From Paralteromonas sediminis (lineage in GTDB: Bacteria > Pseudomonadota > Gammaproteobacteria > Enterobacterales > Alteromonadaceae), in assembly GCF_003820355.1 (NCBI RefSeq), contig NZ_RPOK01000001.1, forward strand, positions 522,847-586,846: a stretch of DNA of 64,000 bases, in the 5' to 3' direction. Both the position numbers and the translations under genes were made by a program. This document shows, piece after piece, positions 52,812-62,349 of the stretch. The first letter of the stretch is position 1; every line of letters begins with the position of its first letter. Under the pieces are notes generated by a model. That model worked only from the letters and a program-made list of their open reading frames with translations. It was not told the origin of the DNA and made no database searches.

Positions 52812-53834
52812 ATGCGACTGAAATCCAGTTCTGATTTAGTGGGGCATATAGCGGGCTTTACCTCACTAAGAGATGTTGACCTGCTTGAAATGAGCTTACT
52901 CAAGACAGTTTTCACCACCCTTAGGCCCCTCAATGTTAGCCTGATATCCCTAGACACTAACAACATCATTCTCAAGCGGATTGACTATTCCAGCGAACAA
53001 GTTGGGCACGTCAGTATCAGGATAAAAGCCGATGACCTGTTGCTAAGAGCCTCAGAGCAGCTAGACAGAAGTACCAAAGAATATTGTACGCTCAATGAGG
53101 GTGACAGAGCCATCACAGTGTACTTGCTATCTCAGAATAGGCGAGTATCGCATTACATTTGTATTGAAGCTAAAGGCAATATTGTAACCCAGTCTGATTC
53201 TTACCAAATTATTGGCATGTTGCGCGTTTTCCAGAACTTCAGGGCACTACTTACAGAAGCGCAAACTGATGAATTGACTGGGTTACCGAACAGAAAAGCA
53301 TTCAATAATGTGACCGAAAAAATTGGAGAAGCTGTAGTTGCATCACCAGAGGTTATTGAGTGTGATAAACGCAAAAGCAGTGATGAGCCGCCACAATTTT
53401 GGCTTGCGCTAGCCGATTTAGACAATTTTAAGGTGATTAATGACAGTTTTGGTCATTTGATGGGCGACGAAGTGTTAGTCAGAACGGCACAAACTATCCA
53501 GGGCTCTATTCGTGAAGACGATATGGTATTTCGCTATGGCGGCGAAGAGTTTGCCATACTGGTAAGCGCGAAAGAAAAAGAGCAGGTTATTCAGGTGCTT
53601 GAAAGAGTGAGACAGAATGTAGAAGGATTAGACTTTCAGCGTTTGGGCAAAATTACCATCAGTATCGGCTTTACCGAGATGAAAGATGATGTGTTTGCAC
53701 TTACTCTGGTTGAAACTGCAGATAAAGCCCTCTATCAGAGTAAATCTAATGGGAAAAACCAGATTACCTATCAGCCCACTCTTTCTCAGCAGGCTTATCA
53801 TGAGGATATCGAGGATGATGCAGAGCTATTCTAG
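52812..53834 (+). CDS. Diguanylate cyclase with N-terminal sensor and C-terminal DDAELF tail
   Basis: 340 residues, no membrane helices. An alpha/beta N-terminal region (about 1-145, GAF-like in length and secondary-structure feel) precedes a GGDEF domain: TDELTGLPNRKAF, ALADLDNFKVINDSFGH and RYGGEEFAI (GGEEF at 242-246). An I-site REDD sits at the standard spacing before the active site, so feedback inhibition is likely. The C-terminus is an acidic tail ending DDAELF, the same six residues that end the REC protein at 55021-56172. Confidence 0.9.
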   Translation: MRLKSSSDLVGHIAGFTSLRDVDLLEMSLLKTVFTTLRPLNVSLISLDTNNIILKRIDYSSEQVGHVSIRIKADDLLLRASEQLDRSTKEYCTLNEGDRAITVYLLSQNRRVSHYICIEAKGNIVTQSDSYQIIGMLRVFQNFRALLTEAQTDELTGLPNRKAFNNVTEKIGEAVVASPEVIECDKRKSSDEPPQFWLALADLDNFKVINDSFGHLMGDEVLVRTAQTIQGSIREDDMVFRYGGEEFAILVSAKEKEQVIQVLERVRQNVEGLDFQRLGKITISIGFTEMKDDVFALTLVETADKALYQSKSNGKNQITYQPTLSQQAYHEDIEDDAELF

Positions 53835-53836
53835 CG

Positions 53837-55021
53837 TTATGTGTTTTTACTCTTGTTACAATACATTCGTAATTCATCGATAGGCATGGGTTTTGAATAG
53901 TAGAAACCCTGTATACACGTGCAGCCTAGGTCCAAGAGTTGATTAACCTGTTCAATGGTCTCAGCACCTTCCGCAACCACTCTGAAATTAAGTCGGTCGG
54001 CTAAGTCTATAGTAGAACGAATAATTGCTACTGACGCTTCTCGGGTTGCCATAGAAGCCACAAAAGAGCGATCAATTTTAAGCTCATTGAATGGCAACTC
54101 ATTGAGTTCTTGAATGGTGCTATAGCCAGTACCAAAATCGTCTAGTGACAGCGATATGCCACGAATACGCAATTTAGTAAGGGTACTTTTTACCTCAGAA
54201 TTGATATCCAGTGCTGACAACTCGGTCACTTCAAGGCAAAGTTTGCTGGGAGGGATAGCGTGTTCAGACAAGTAATTCAGTAACCAAGCTAAGAAGTCGG
54301 CCTTAATTGAGTTAGCATCAAGGTTAAAAGAAAAAATCACGTCGTCATTGAGGTGGAGTGTGCCGAGCTCAGCCAAGCCAATTTGAATAACCTGCTCGGT
54401 AAACGCTTCCATAACATCCAGCTCTATTACGCGTGGTAGAAAATCAAACGGGCCATATAGGCCTTTTACCGGGTGCGCCAAGCGAGCCAGGCACTCAATA
54501 CCGGTCAATTCACCGCTCTGTGGTTGAATTTGGGGCTGATAATACACAGTAAACCAGTTGTTTTTGAGCGCGTCATAAATATCCTGATCGCTTAAGGCTG
54601 CGCTTACCGCCGGAATAGTATTTGTGCTTTTTTCGCCTACTGCCGCGTCCAGTTTGCTAATAGCATGCACAAAATCGTAATAAGTGAAGGGCTTTTTCAA
54701 TTCTCCGTTACATATAAGGTTTTTGTCTAGAAGCAGGTCTCTTGTCGCGTTTAAGATGTTTTGCTCCATCCCAGAACACAAAATTATAGGCGTTTGAACA
54801 TTGTGTTTGGCCAGCATACTGATCACGTCCAGCCCATCGTGTTCTTCCAGCTGTAAATCAAGCAGGATTATGTCAGCATGGTGAAGTCTCTCGATATCGA
54901 GTGTGTGCGGGCCAGAGAATGCCTCAAAGGCAACATCGGTCGCTTCAGCAAATTCGCGGATCGTCGAGATAATGCTTTCATCATCTTCGATGGCAATAAT
55001 TGAAAATACGGGATTTGCCAC
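53837..55021 (-). CDS. Response regulator with EAL c-di-GMP phosphodiesterase domain
   Basis: 394 residues. A receiver domain (1-125) has the acidic pocket EDD (12-14), phospho-acceptor Asp55 and Lys in KKPF. The EAL domain (about 140-390) keeps LEVTE, LDDFGTGYS, ELKIDRSF, VAEGAE and QGFYYSKP, so the catalytic metal and base residues appear present. The signature tripeptide reads ECL instead of EAL, a tolerated change. It converges with the diguanylate cyclase gene and overlaps the upstream REC gene by one base, suggesting a matched c-di-GMP control pair under phosphorelay. Confidence 0.92.
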   Translation of the reverse strand: MANPVFSIIAIEDDESIISTIREFAEATDVAFEAFSGPHTLDIERLHHADIILLDLQLEEHDGLDVISMLAKHNVQTPIILCSGMEQNILNATRDLLLDKNLICNGELKKPFTYYDFVHAISKLDAAVGEKSTNTIPAVSAALSDQDIYDALKNNWFTVYYQPQIQPQSGELTGIECLARLAHPVKGLYGPFDFLPRVIELDVMEAFTEQVIQIGLAELGTLHLNDDVIFSFNLDANSIKADFLAWLLNYLSEHAIPPSKLCLEVTELSALDINSEVKSTLTKLRIRGISLSLDDFGTGYSTIQELNELPFNELKIDRSFVASMATREASVAIIRSTIDLADRLNFRVVAEGAETIEQVNQLLDLGCTCIQGFYYSKPMPIDELRMYCNKSKNT

Positions 55022-56172
55022 TAAAACAACTCCGCATCATCGTCCATGAAATCATCATCATCGTCTTCTTCTGTTAGATCCTCACTTTCTAGTCGCTCGG
55101 CGGTTTCTTTAAGCAGGTCGACAATGTGAGCAAACTTATCACTCGTTGTGTCTACGGAAAGCTTATTTTCTATAAGATCTAGAAAAAACTTTTCTTGCAC
55201 TTCTGTCATTTCCAGCTCGTGAAAGCTAATACCGATGGTGGCGGCAATCTGCTCAAGGTTGTCTTTGCGCTCTTGCTCCATTAGCTGAATAGATTGGCTA
55301 ATAATGTCAATGGTTTCATTGAGTTGCTCTCTAGACGAAATCATAGCCTGTACATTTAACAACGCATCGAAGCGACTCCCTAAAGCAGGTACCAACTTGG
55401 CCAATAAATCGATGGCTGCGTCGTAAGAAGAGGTGCCCTCGGTAGGCATGTTTTTGACTAGCAACGAGGCATTACTTTCATTAAATATAGTTCGTTTGCC
55501 AAAGTTGTAAATTCGTCCTTTATCGTGCAGTAACTGAAAAACCTTCTTTTCATTTGCACTACAAGTTCGTGTATCTACATCGAAGTTATAAGTGTGCTTG
55601 TCTGAGCGAAATTCCACTGCACAGTGGTAACCTTGAGCAAGCAGTCCATAGGCCACTTTTTCCATTAAACTGTCGACGGTTTTACAGGTGTTTAATCGAG
55701 CGAGCAAATCTAGACCACTTCCGTAGGCCGCCGCTTGTTTCATTGCGGTATCAGCGAGGCTCCTTCGACGGTTATCTTCTCCCCGAAGTGCTTTGACCTG
55801 AGTAATATCCCTAGACAGGCGCATTAGCCGCTCGTGAAAAGCGACAACGTTGAATGGCTTACCTATGTAGTCTGTAGCGCCATAAGAAAAGGCCTTGTGA
55901 ATGGTTTCATCACTCATATCCCCAGATAACATAACAATACTGGGGCGATTGTTTGGTGGTAAGGTTTGTACAAATTCACAAATTTCGATACCACTTCCCT
56001 GCTTCAAATGCACATCCACAATTATTATGTGGTAATTATTCTCCTTCAGATATTCTATTGCCCCCTGAGTATCGGGTGTTTTTGTGAGTTCAAAATCATC
56101 CTCTAACATCAGTTCCAATACTGACAGTAGGTCCTCGTCATCTTCCGCAATCAGCAGTTTGAATTTATTCAC
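55021..56172 (-). CDS. Response regulator with helical output region and DDAELF tail
   Basis: 383 residues. The N-terminal receiver (1-125) has EDD (10-12), phospho-acceptor Asp53 and the Lys of GKPF. The rest has no DNA-binding or enzyme motif. It is mostly alpha/beta and then helical (a coiled-coil-like stretch near 280-310) and finishes with a run of Asp/Glu and DDAELF. It could be an adaptor between the histidine kinase, the REC-EAL protein and the chemosensory array. It is divergent from cheY across 238 bases. Confidence 0.85.
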   Translation of the reverse strand: MNKFKLLIAEDDEDLLSVLELMLEDDFELTKTPDTQGAIEYLKENNYHIIIVDVHLKQGSGIEICEFVQTLPPNNRPSIVMLSGDMSDETIHKAFSYGATDYIGKPFNVVAFHERLMRLSRDITQVKALRGEDNRRRSLADTAMKQAAAYGSGLDLLARLNTCKTVDSLMEKVAYGLLAQGYHCAVEFRSDKHTYNFDVDTRTCSANEKKVFQLLHDKGRIYNFGKRTIFNESNASLLVKNMPTEGTSSYDAAIDLLAKLVPALGSRFDALLNVQAMISSREQLNETIDIISQSIQLMEQERKDNLEQIAATIGISFHELEMTEVQEKFFLDLIENKLSVDTTSDKFAHIVDLLKETAERLESEDLTEEDDDDDFMDDDAELF

Positions 56173-56342
56173 TCACCGTACCCCAACTACGCACATTCCA
56201 TGGATAAGAATCACTTAATTTATTTACAGCATTGATCTCTGTTTCGTTAACGATAGTCCATGAATGTAAATTGCGGCAAATTTTAATGCTAAGTATCTAA
56301 AAAAAATAAATTTAACAGTTTTCTTTTATATCTAAATTTTAG

Positions 56343-56351
56343 TGCTATACC
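56343..56351 (+). promoter_or_regulatory. Possible extended -10 promoter of the chemosensory operon
   Basis: TGCTATACC lies 60 bases before the cheY ATG in the 238-base divergent gap. It differs by one base from the extended -10 strings seen before wecA and the glycosyltransferase at 17984. No convincing -35 box. The gap is otherwise A/T-rich with no gene. Confidence 0.3.
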
Positions 56352-56410
56352 TATGTTAAGTAGCTAAAAAAAGCGCACTAAAAAACAAAATAGAAAGGAA
56401 ACGCAGCACA

Positions 56411-56773
56411 ATGGCTAAAATTCTGACAGTTGATGATTCAGGTTCGATGAGAGCCATGGTGTCCCACACATTGAGTGAAATGGGACACGATGTAGAAGAG
56501 GCCGAAAACGGCCAACTCGGTCTTGAAGCAGCTTTATCAACCCAGTTTGATTTGATTATATCTGACGTCAACATGCCTGTTATGGATGGGATCACCTTTG
56601 TGACCAATATCAGAAAGGAAGCAAACTACCGTTTTACCCCCATCTTAATGCTGACCACTGAGTCTGGACAAGATAAAAAGGGAGCGGGCAAACAGGCGGG
56701 TGCAACTGGTTGGATAGTTAAACCGTTTAACCCTCAAAAACTCGTGTCATTAGTGAATAAAGTACTGAAATAA
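56411..56773 (+). CDS. cheY: CheY-like response regulator
   Basis: 120-residue single-domain receiver. Acidic pocket Asp8/Asp9, phospho-acceptor Asp52 (LIISDVNMPVMDG), the Thr in LMLTTES and the Lys in VKPFNP are all present. AAGGAAA precedes the ATG. As the first gene before cheA it is the cognate output or phosphate sink of this array; whether it touches the flagellar motor cannot be told. Confidence 0.95.
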   Translation: MAKILTVDDSGSMRAMVSHTLSEMGHDVEEAENGQLGLEAALSTQFDLIISDVNMPVMDGITFVTNIRKEANYRFTPILMLTTESGQDKKGAGKQAGATGWIVKPFNPQKLVSLVNKVLK

Positions 56774-56786
56774 GCGGGTTCCCCCT

Positions 56787-58808
56787 ATGTCTGATCCAAT
56801 GGAGAGGTTTAAGCAAGTCTTCTTTGATGAAAGCGCAGAAGCGCTAACTGCCATTGAGCAGCATTTGCTAAAACTCGACTTGTCGGATGTGACGCCCGAC
56901 GTTATTGACGATATTTTCCGTTCTGCCCATTCTTTAAAAGGGGGCAGCGCGACATTTGGAATGAGTCGTCTGGCAGAGTTTACGCATTTTATGGAAACGC
57001 TGCTGGATATGATTCGGGCCGGTCAGCGCAGCTTTTCACAACAGGTTGTCGATTGTCTTTTTGAATGCCTTGATTGTCTGCGCAATCTGGTGAATCACTA
57101 TCAGTTTGAAGAAGAAGTGAACACAGGGCTTATCGAAGCCGTTGAGGCAAAACTACAGGCGCTGATTGATGATAAAGAGCCTGGCACTACAACAGATACC
57201 ACCGAGTCGTCCCAAACTGGCATTGCAATGGGCAAAGAGTGGAAGATTGGATTTGCACCTGAGCCAGAGTTACTTTTGTCAGGCAATGAACCTCTTCGGT
57301 ATATTGAAGAGCTGGCTGAGATGGGAAAGATTTCGGTTCAATGCGACACGCATTCAGTGCCGAGCCTAGCAGAGCTTAACCCGATTCACCTTAAACTGAG
57401 TTGGACCATCACATTAAGTAGTGCACAAATTATCAGTGTTGAAGAGCTTAAAGATGTCTTTTTATGGGTAGAGGATGAGGCAGAACTCAGTTACACCTGC
57501 TTGGATCAGGAAGCACTCTCTATACCAGATAAAACCGACATTCCTGCGACGGCCTCCGAGCCTCAGAATACGGAACAGACACAAGCGAAGTCTGCAGCGA
57601 AACCTTCTGTTAAAAAAGCAGCGGAAGCCAAGAAAAGTAACCAGTCTATTCGTGTTGAGATGAGCAAAATTGACAGCTTAATTAATTTGCTCGGTGAGCT
57701 GGTTATTACACAGTCTATGCTGAGCACTTTTAATAATGTCGAGCAATTTCCTGGGCTGGCCAGACTGCAGGAAGGGCTAGGACAACTAGAAAGACACACG
57801 CGCGATCTCCAGGATGGCGTAATGCAAATTCGAATGTTGCCCATTGATTTTTGTTTTAGTCGTTTTCCAAGAATGGTACGTGACCTTTGCTTGCAACTTG
57901 GTAAAGAAATTGATGTTGTCATTGAAGGTGAAAATACGGAAGTCGACAAAACTGTTATTGAAGAGCTAACAGACCCGCTTGTTCACCTCGTTCGAAACAG
58001 TATCGATCATGGTATTGAGATGCCTGACGAGCGTGAAGCTAAAGGTAAACCGCGCAAGGGTGTATTAAAGCTAGTGGCTTATCACAGGGTTGGCAATATT
58101 GTGATTGAAATCAGTGATGATGGAAAAGGGTTAGCCGTTGAAAAGATCAAGAATAAAGCTATTGAGCGAGGGCTCATTGACGAACAGGCAAAATTGCCCG
58201 ACCAGACCATCAAGGAACTCATATTTTCAGCTGGTTTTTCAACAGCAGAGTCAGTAACGGATTTGTCTGGACGAGGTGTCGGTATGGATGTTGTAAAACG
58301 CAATATCCAGTCTTTGGGTGGTCAAATAGAACTGCGATCTGAGGAAAATGTCGGAACGACATTTAGCATAAAGCTGCCTCTCACTCTGTCTATTTTGGAT
58401 GGTCAGTTGGTAAAAGTCATGGGAGAAACTTATGTGATCCCTATGTTGGCAATCATTGAGTCGATTAAGGTCAGTCGCGATGACATCAACAAGATAGGCC
58501 AACACGACATTTCGTTTAAGTGGCGATCTCAGTTTATTCCTCTGCTCAATGTTGCTGAAACGTTTGCGCTGCCAAGTAATGGAGAGTCTATAGATGATTC
58601 CATGTTGGTCGTGGTTGTAGAGCATGACAGTCATCAGTTTGGCCTTATTGTGGATGAGCTGGCCAATCATCAGCAGGTGGTTGTGAAGTCACTAGAAGCC
58701 AATTACATCAAAATAGACGAACTTTCAGGCGCGACCATATTAGGCGACGGTTCAGTTGCACTGATTCTGGATGTCGGTGCGTTGGTTAATAGATTGAAGG
58801 TGCATTAG
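56787..58808 (+). CDS. cheA: Chemotaxis histidine kinase CheA
   Basis: 673 residues with the usual domain series. HPt is at residues 1-105 with phospho-accepting His48 in SAHSLKGG, followed by a linker with a CheY-binding-like region (about 150-245) and a Lys/Ala-rich linker. The dimerisation domain lies near 285-345, the ATPase has N box LVRNSIDHGIE, DDGKGL and GRGVGMDVVK, and a C-terminal CheW-like domain spans about 535-670. It appears catalytically complete. It is 2 bases from cheW. Confidence 0.96.
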   Translation: MSDPMERFKQVFFDESAEALTAIEQHLLKLDLSDVTPDVIDDIFRSAHSLKGGSATFGMSRLAEFTHFMETLLDMIRAGQRSFSQQVVDCLFECLDCLRNLVNHYQFEEEVNTGLIEAVEAKLQALIDDKEPGTTTDTTESSQTGIAMGKEWKIGFAPEPELLLSGNEPLRYIEELAEMGKISVQCDTHSVPSLAELNPIHLKLSWTITLSSAQIISVEELKDVFLWVEDEAELSYTCLDQEALSIPDKTDIPATASEPQNTEQTQAKSAAKPSVKKAAEAKKSNQSIRVEMSKIDSLINLLGELVITQSMLSTFNNVEQFPGLARLQEGLGQLERHTRDLQDGVMQIRMLPIDFCFSRFPRMVRDLCLQLGKEIDVVIEGENTEVDKTVIEELTDPLVHLVRNSIDHGIEMPDEREAKGKPRKGVLKLVAYHRVGNIVIEISDDGKGLAVEKIKNKAIERGLIDEQAKLPDQTIKELIFSAGFSTAESVTDLSGRGVGMDVVKRNIQSLGGQIELRSEENVGTTFSIKLPLTLSILDGQLVKVMGETYVIPMLAIIESIKVSRDDINKIGQHDISFKWRSQFIPLLNVAETFALPSNGESIDDSMLVVVVEHDSHQFGLIVDELANHQQVVVKSLEANYIKIDELSGATILGDGSVALILDVGALVNRLKVH

Positions 58809-58810
58809 TT

Positions 58811-59293
58811 ATGTCTGAGTCAGAAGAATTAGACGAACTCAAAGAGGAAGAAGCGACCTCAGAATGGTTGAGCTTTGCACTTGGAGAGAGTAGCTATGCT
58901 GTTGATATTCTTCGTGTAAAAGAAATCAGAACGTGGGAAAAAATGGCGCGAATTCCCAACTCTCAGCCGTTTATTTTGGGGTTGATTAATTTAAGGGGGG
59001 CCATCGTACCCATTATTGACCTCAGGCTTCGCTTCGGTCTTGAACAGCGGGAAAGAGACCGCGAAACGGTAGTGTTGGTCATGACTGTAATGACTGAAGA
59101 CGGTGAAAAAACCATGGGCATCATGGTGGATAACATTTGTGACGCGGTGAAATTAACGGAAGACGATATCAAGAGCGCCGAGAAGTTTGATTTAGCCATC
59201 GCAGAAAGGTTCGTGCACGGTATTACGGATATTCGTGGCGCCATGGCGGTGTTGCTTAATATCGATTCTGTGTTAGACACAATTGATTTTTAA
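58811..59293 (+). CDS. cheW: CheW coupling protein (first copy)
   Basis: 160-residue adaptor joining CheA to receptors. After an acidic N-terminus (residues 1-15) comes the CheW fold: WLSFALGESSYAVDILRVKEIR, PNSQPFILGLINLRGAIVPIIDLRLRF, and IMVDNICDAVKLTEDDI. It lies between cheA and the receptor gene. A second, shorter CheW follows the receptor. Confidence 0.95.
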   Translation: MSESEELDELKEEEATSEWLSFALGESSYAVDILRVKEIRTWEKMARIPNSQPFILGLINLRGAIVPIIDLRLRFGLEQRERDRETVVLVMTVMTEDGEKTMGIMVDNICDAVKLTEDDIKSAEKFDLAIAERFVHGITDIRGAMAVLLNIDSVLDTIDF

Positions 59294-59320
59294 CGGGTAT
59301 AGGAAAACGGGGTAACAACA

Positions 59321-61849
59321 ATGAATGATAGCCAAAAGAACTTTATTCCTATCGCCATTGCACTGGCAGTAATTGGCGTGCTGGTCTCGGTATGGCAATT
59401 AAATGCCACACCCTGGATATTCGCGGTTTTGGCGGCTCAGCTTGTCACAGCAGCGGTGGCAGTTTCACTCCTTAAAAAAGGTGAGAGCGCGAGCGCAGTG
59501 CTAGTAGATGAAGCTAGGCAAAGTGCAGCGGCGCATGAGAGCAAGTCCCAGCAGTGGGGCAAAGCCATGCAGCGACTGACGACCAATATCATGATGGCTG
59601 ATTCAGACCTGAACATCACGTTTGTCAATGACACCCTGCAAGCCATGTTAAGCGAAAACGAACAAAAAATTCGCACTGAATTACCCCAGTTTAATGCCCG
59701 TAATCTGGTCGGTGTAAACATTGATGTATTCCATAAAAATCCAAGTCACCAAAGGCAACTTTTGGCTCGTTTAACGTCGAGTTTTGAAACGACCATATCC
59801 GTCGGTGGTCTGACATTTGGTCTGACAGTCTCACCGGTATTGGGCGCTGACAATACCCCCGAAGCGTACACCGTGGAATGGCATGATCTGACCATGAAAC
59901 TGGCCCAGGAAAGGCAGTTGAAAGACAATGCCCGCCTGCAAGTCGCATTGGATAATGTGAATACCAATGTAATGATGGCGGATACCGATTACAACATCAT
60001 TTACATGAACAAGAGTCTGACCAAAATGATGTCAGACAACCTCAGCACGTTCCAGTTGTTGCGAAGCGACTTTGATCCCACTGCGTTAATTGGCGTCAAT
60101 ATCGACACTTTCCACAAAAAACCTGCGCATCAACGTGCCATCTTAGACGGACTGACTAGCACCTATAAAACAGAAATTGGTTTAGGGGAAATGTTTTTCG
60201 AGTTAACGGCCACGCCAGTTGTGGATGATAAAGGGGAACGTTTAGGTACGTCGCTCGAGTGGTCAGACATTACAGAATTAAAACGTCAGGAAGAGATCGC
60301 TGCGGCCAATGCGCGCGTGAAGTCGGCGTTGGATGGCGTCACAACCAATGTCATGGTGTCTGACGCTGAGTTGAATATTGTGTATATGAACCACTCAGTG
60401 CAGGCCATGCTTTCGGAGGCTGAATCAGACTTGCGCAAAGAACTACCGTCGTTTGATGCCAAAAACCTGATTGGTCAGAACATAGACCAGTTCCACAAAA
60501 ATCCACAGCATCAAAGAAGCATGCTGAGCAAACTTGAATCAACGTACCGCACGCGTATAGAAGTGGGCAGACGCAAGTTCAATTTGATCGCATCGCCTGT
60601 GTTTGCCGGCAATCATGAACGCATCGGTTTTGTGGTGGAGTGGGCCGATGTTACTTCACAGGTAGAAACCGAGCAGGAAGTCGAAAAACTCGTGACCAGT
60701 GTGGCAAACGGTAACTTGGGTGCGTTGGTGAGCACAGACAACAAAGAAGGCTTCTTCCTGAATATTGCCAACGGACTAAACCAGCTTTCTCAAACTGTTA
60801 GTGCTTTTGTTAGAGACGTTAATACAGCGCTTCAGCAAGTGTCTGAAGGTGACATGCGCGTGCAAATTACCGATGACTATCAAGGCATGTTTGGTGAAGT
60901 GAAAAATGCCCTGAACGACACCACGCGCAGACTTAACAGCGTGATTGGTTCGATTAAAACTAGCGCTGGTTCTATTCGTTCTGCCAATCATGAGTTGTCT
61001 TTGGGTAATGATCAGCTATCTGAACGTACCGAAAAGCAGTCGTCTAATTTGGAAGAAACCGCAGCAAGTTTGGAAGAGCTCACGGGTAACGTAAGAAGTA
61101 CTGCAGACAATGCATCAACTGCTAACAAAGCGGCTGAGCAGGCTCGAGACAAAGCGAATCAGGGCGAACATATTGTGTCTAGTGCAGTGAAATCAATGGA
61201 AGAAATCACCGAGAGTTCAAACAAAATTAGCGCCATTATTGGCGTGATTGATGAGATTGCATTCCAAACTAACTTGCTCGCGTTGAATGCCTCGGTAGAA
61301 GCGGCTAGGGCGGGTGAGCACGGTCGTGGATTTGCTGTTGTGGCCAATGAAGTTCGCAACTTGGCACAGCGATCGGCTACGTCAGCGAAGGAAATTAAGG
61401 AACTCATTGATGACAGTTCAAGCAGGGTTAAGACCGGCAGTGAATTGGTCAGCAACTGTGGCGAGTCTCTTAAAGAAATATTGGCCAATATTGACCAGTT
61501 GTCGTCGCTGATATCGGACATAGATAACGCGACCAATGAACAAGCGAGCGGTATTGCACAAGTTAATCAGGCAGTTGCCGAACTCGACGATATCACGCAG
61601 CAAAATGCCGCATTGGCAGAAGAAGCCTCCTCCGCGAGCCAGTCTTCGGTGGAACAGGTTGATGAAATGGTAGATCGCGTGTCTTTCTTTAAAGTGGACG
61701 ATGGTGCCGAGCTTGATATACCGCGCTCAGCCCCTTCTACAGCACAAACAACCATGGCCAAACCGGTTGCCAGAACACGTCCGGCGGCAGAACCTAAACG
61801 CGTCACTTCCATGCCGCAAACGAATGACGAAGAGTGGACTGAGTTTTAG
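59321..61849 (+). CDS. Methyl-accepting chemotaxis protein with three PAS repeats and CheR-docking tail
   Basis: 842 residues. Two close membrane helices (about 10-27 and 31-49) leave almost no periplasmic loop, so sensing is internal. Three PAS units follow (about 85-200, 205-325, 330-450), each with the pattern N-I-D-x-F-H-K-x-P-x-H-Q-R. A HAMP-like segment (about 455-530) leads to the signalling domain with the hairpin tip [22 protein letters not shown] near 643-664. The C-terminus ends EWTEF, matching the xWxxF pentapeptide that tethers CheR/CheB. The ligand is unknown; PAS units may bind flavin, haem or small molecules. Confidence 0.93.
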   Translation: MNDSQKNFIPIAIALAVIGVLVSVWQLNATPWIFAVLAAQLVTAAVAVSLLKKGESASAVLVDEARQSAAAHESKSQQWGKAMQRLTTNIMMADSDLNITFVNDTLQAMLSENEQKIRTELPQFNARNLVGVNIDVFHKNPSHQRQLLARLTSSFETTISVGGLTFGLTVSPVLGADNTPEAYTVEWHDLTMKLAQERQLKDNARLQVALDNVNTNVMMADTDYNIIYMNKSLTKMMSDNLSTFQLLRSDFDPTALIGVNIDTFHKKPAHQRAILDGLTSTYKTEIGLGEMFFELTATPVVDDKGERLGTSLEWSDITELKRQEEIAAANARVKSALDGVTTNVMVSDAELNIVYMNHSVQAMLSEAESDLRKELPSFDAKNLIGQNIDQFHKNPQHQRSMLSKLESTYRTRIEVGRRKFNLIASPVFAGNHERIGFVVEWADVTSQVETEQEVEKLVTSVANGNLGALVSTDNKEGFFLNIANGLNQLSQTVSAFVRDVNTALQQVSEGDMRVQITDDYQGMFGEVKNALNDTTRRLNSVIGSIKTSAGSIRSANHELSLGNDQLSERTEKQSSNLEETAASLEELTGNVRSTADNASTANKAAEQARDKANQGEHIVSSAVKSMEEITESSNKISAIIGVIDEIAFQTNLLALNASVEAARAGEHGRGFAVVANEVRNLAQRSATSAKEIKELIDDSSSRVKTGSELVSNCGESLKEILANIDQLSSLISDIDNATNEQASGIAQVNQAVAELDDITQQNAALAEEASSASQSSVEQVDEMVDRVSFFKVDDGAELDIPRSAPSTAQTTMAKPVARTRPAAEPKRVTSMPQTNDEEWTEF

Positions 61850-61852
61850 CCG

Positions 61853-62347
61853 ATGACCGCCACCATTGACCAAATGCTAGAGTTATTGAACCTCGATGTG
61901 GGGGGAGATTTCTTTGCCATCAATATCACACAAGTACAGGAAGTCAGGGTACTTGATGCTATCAGGAAGATGCCTGATCTCCCTGACGGTTGGCTTGGTG
62001 TCATCGATTTTCGGCAGAGTATCGTGCCGATCATTGACTTGAGGGATGTGTTGAGCGGCACTGCGACCGAACTTAAACCGAAAACCATTATCGTGGTGGT
62101 GCAAGTATGCACGGCCGATGATGCTAAGACCATTGGCCTGGTCGTTGATGCGGTTTCTGAGGTGATCAGCGTCGATCCTGAATCGGTCAGGCCACCACCC
62201 AAAATTCAGCAAAGTGCTAAAAAAGCGGTACAAGGGCTGTTTAAGCATGATGAACACATAGTCGTTATTTTGGATTTGGCCGTTTTAATAGAGTTGAATG
62301 ATTTTGATGGTCTAAGAGCTCAGTTGGCGGATGCAGACGATGTGTAG
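61853..62347 (+). CDS. cheW: CheW coupling protein (second copy)
   Basis: 164 residues with a complete CheW fold: FFAINITQVQEVRVLDAIRKMP, GWLGVIDFRQSIVPIIDLRDVL (the usual NLRG reads DFRQ) and LVVDAVSEVISVDPESV. The N-terminus is short and lacks the acidic lead of the first copy. It starts 3 bases after the receptor stop, and the ParA gene follows by 2 bases. Two CheW types in one operon may give alternative couplings or positions in the array. Confidence 0.92.
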   Translation: MTATIDQMLELLNLDVGGDFFAINITQVQEVRVLDAIRKMPDLPDGWLGVIDFRQSIVPIIDLRDVLSGTATELKPKTIIVVVQVCTADDAKTIGLVVDAVSEVISVDPESVRPPPKIQQSAKKAVQGLFKHDEHIVVILDLAVLIELNDFDGLRAQLADADDV

Positions 62348-62349
62348 TT

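Noticed and set aside
57563-57949. Long open frames antisense to cheA and other genes (for example 2876-3199, 39032-39508, 13649-14035)
   Set aside because: They mirror strongly conserved genes on the other strand, lack ribosome sites and show Ser/Arg-rich shadow composition.
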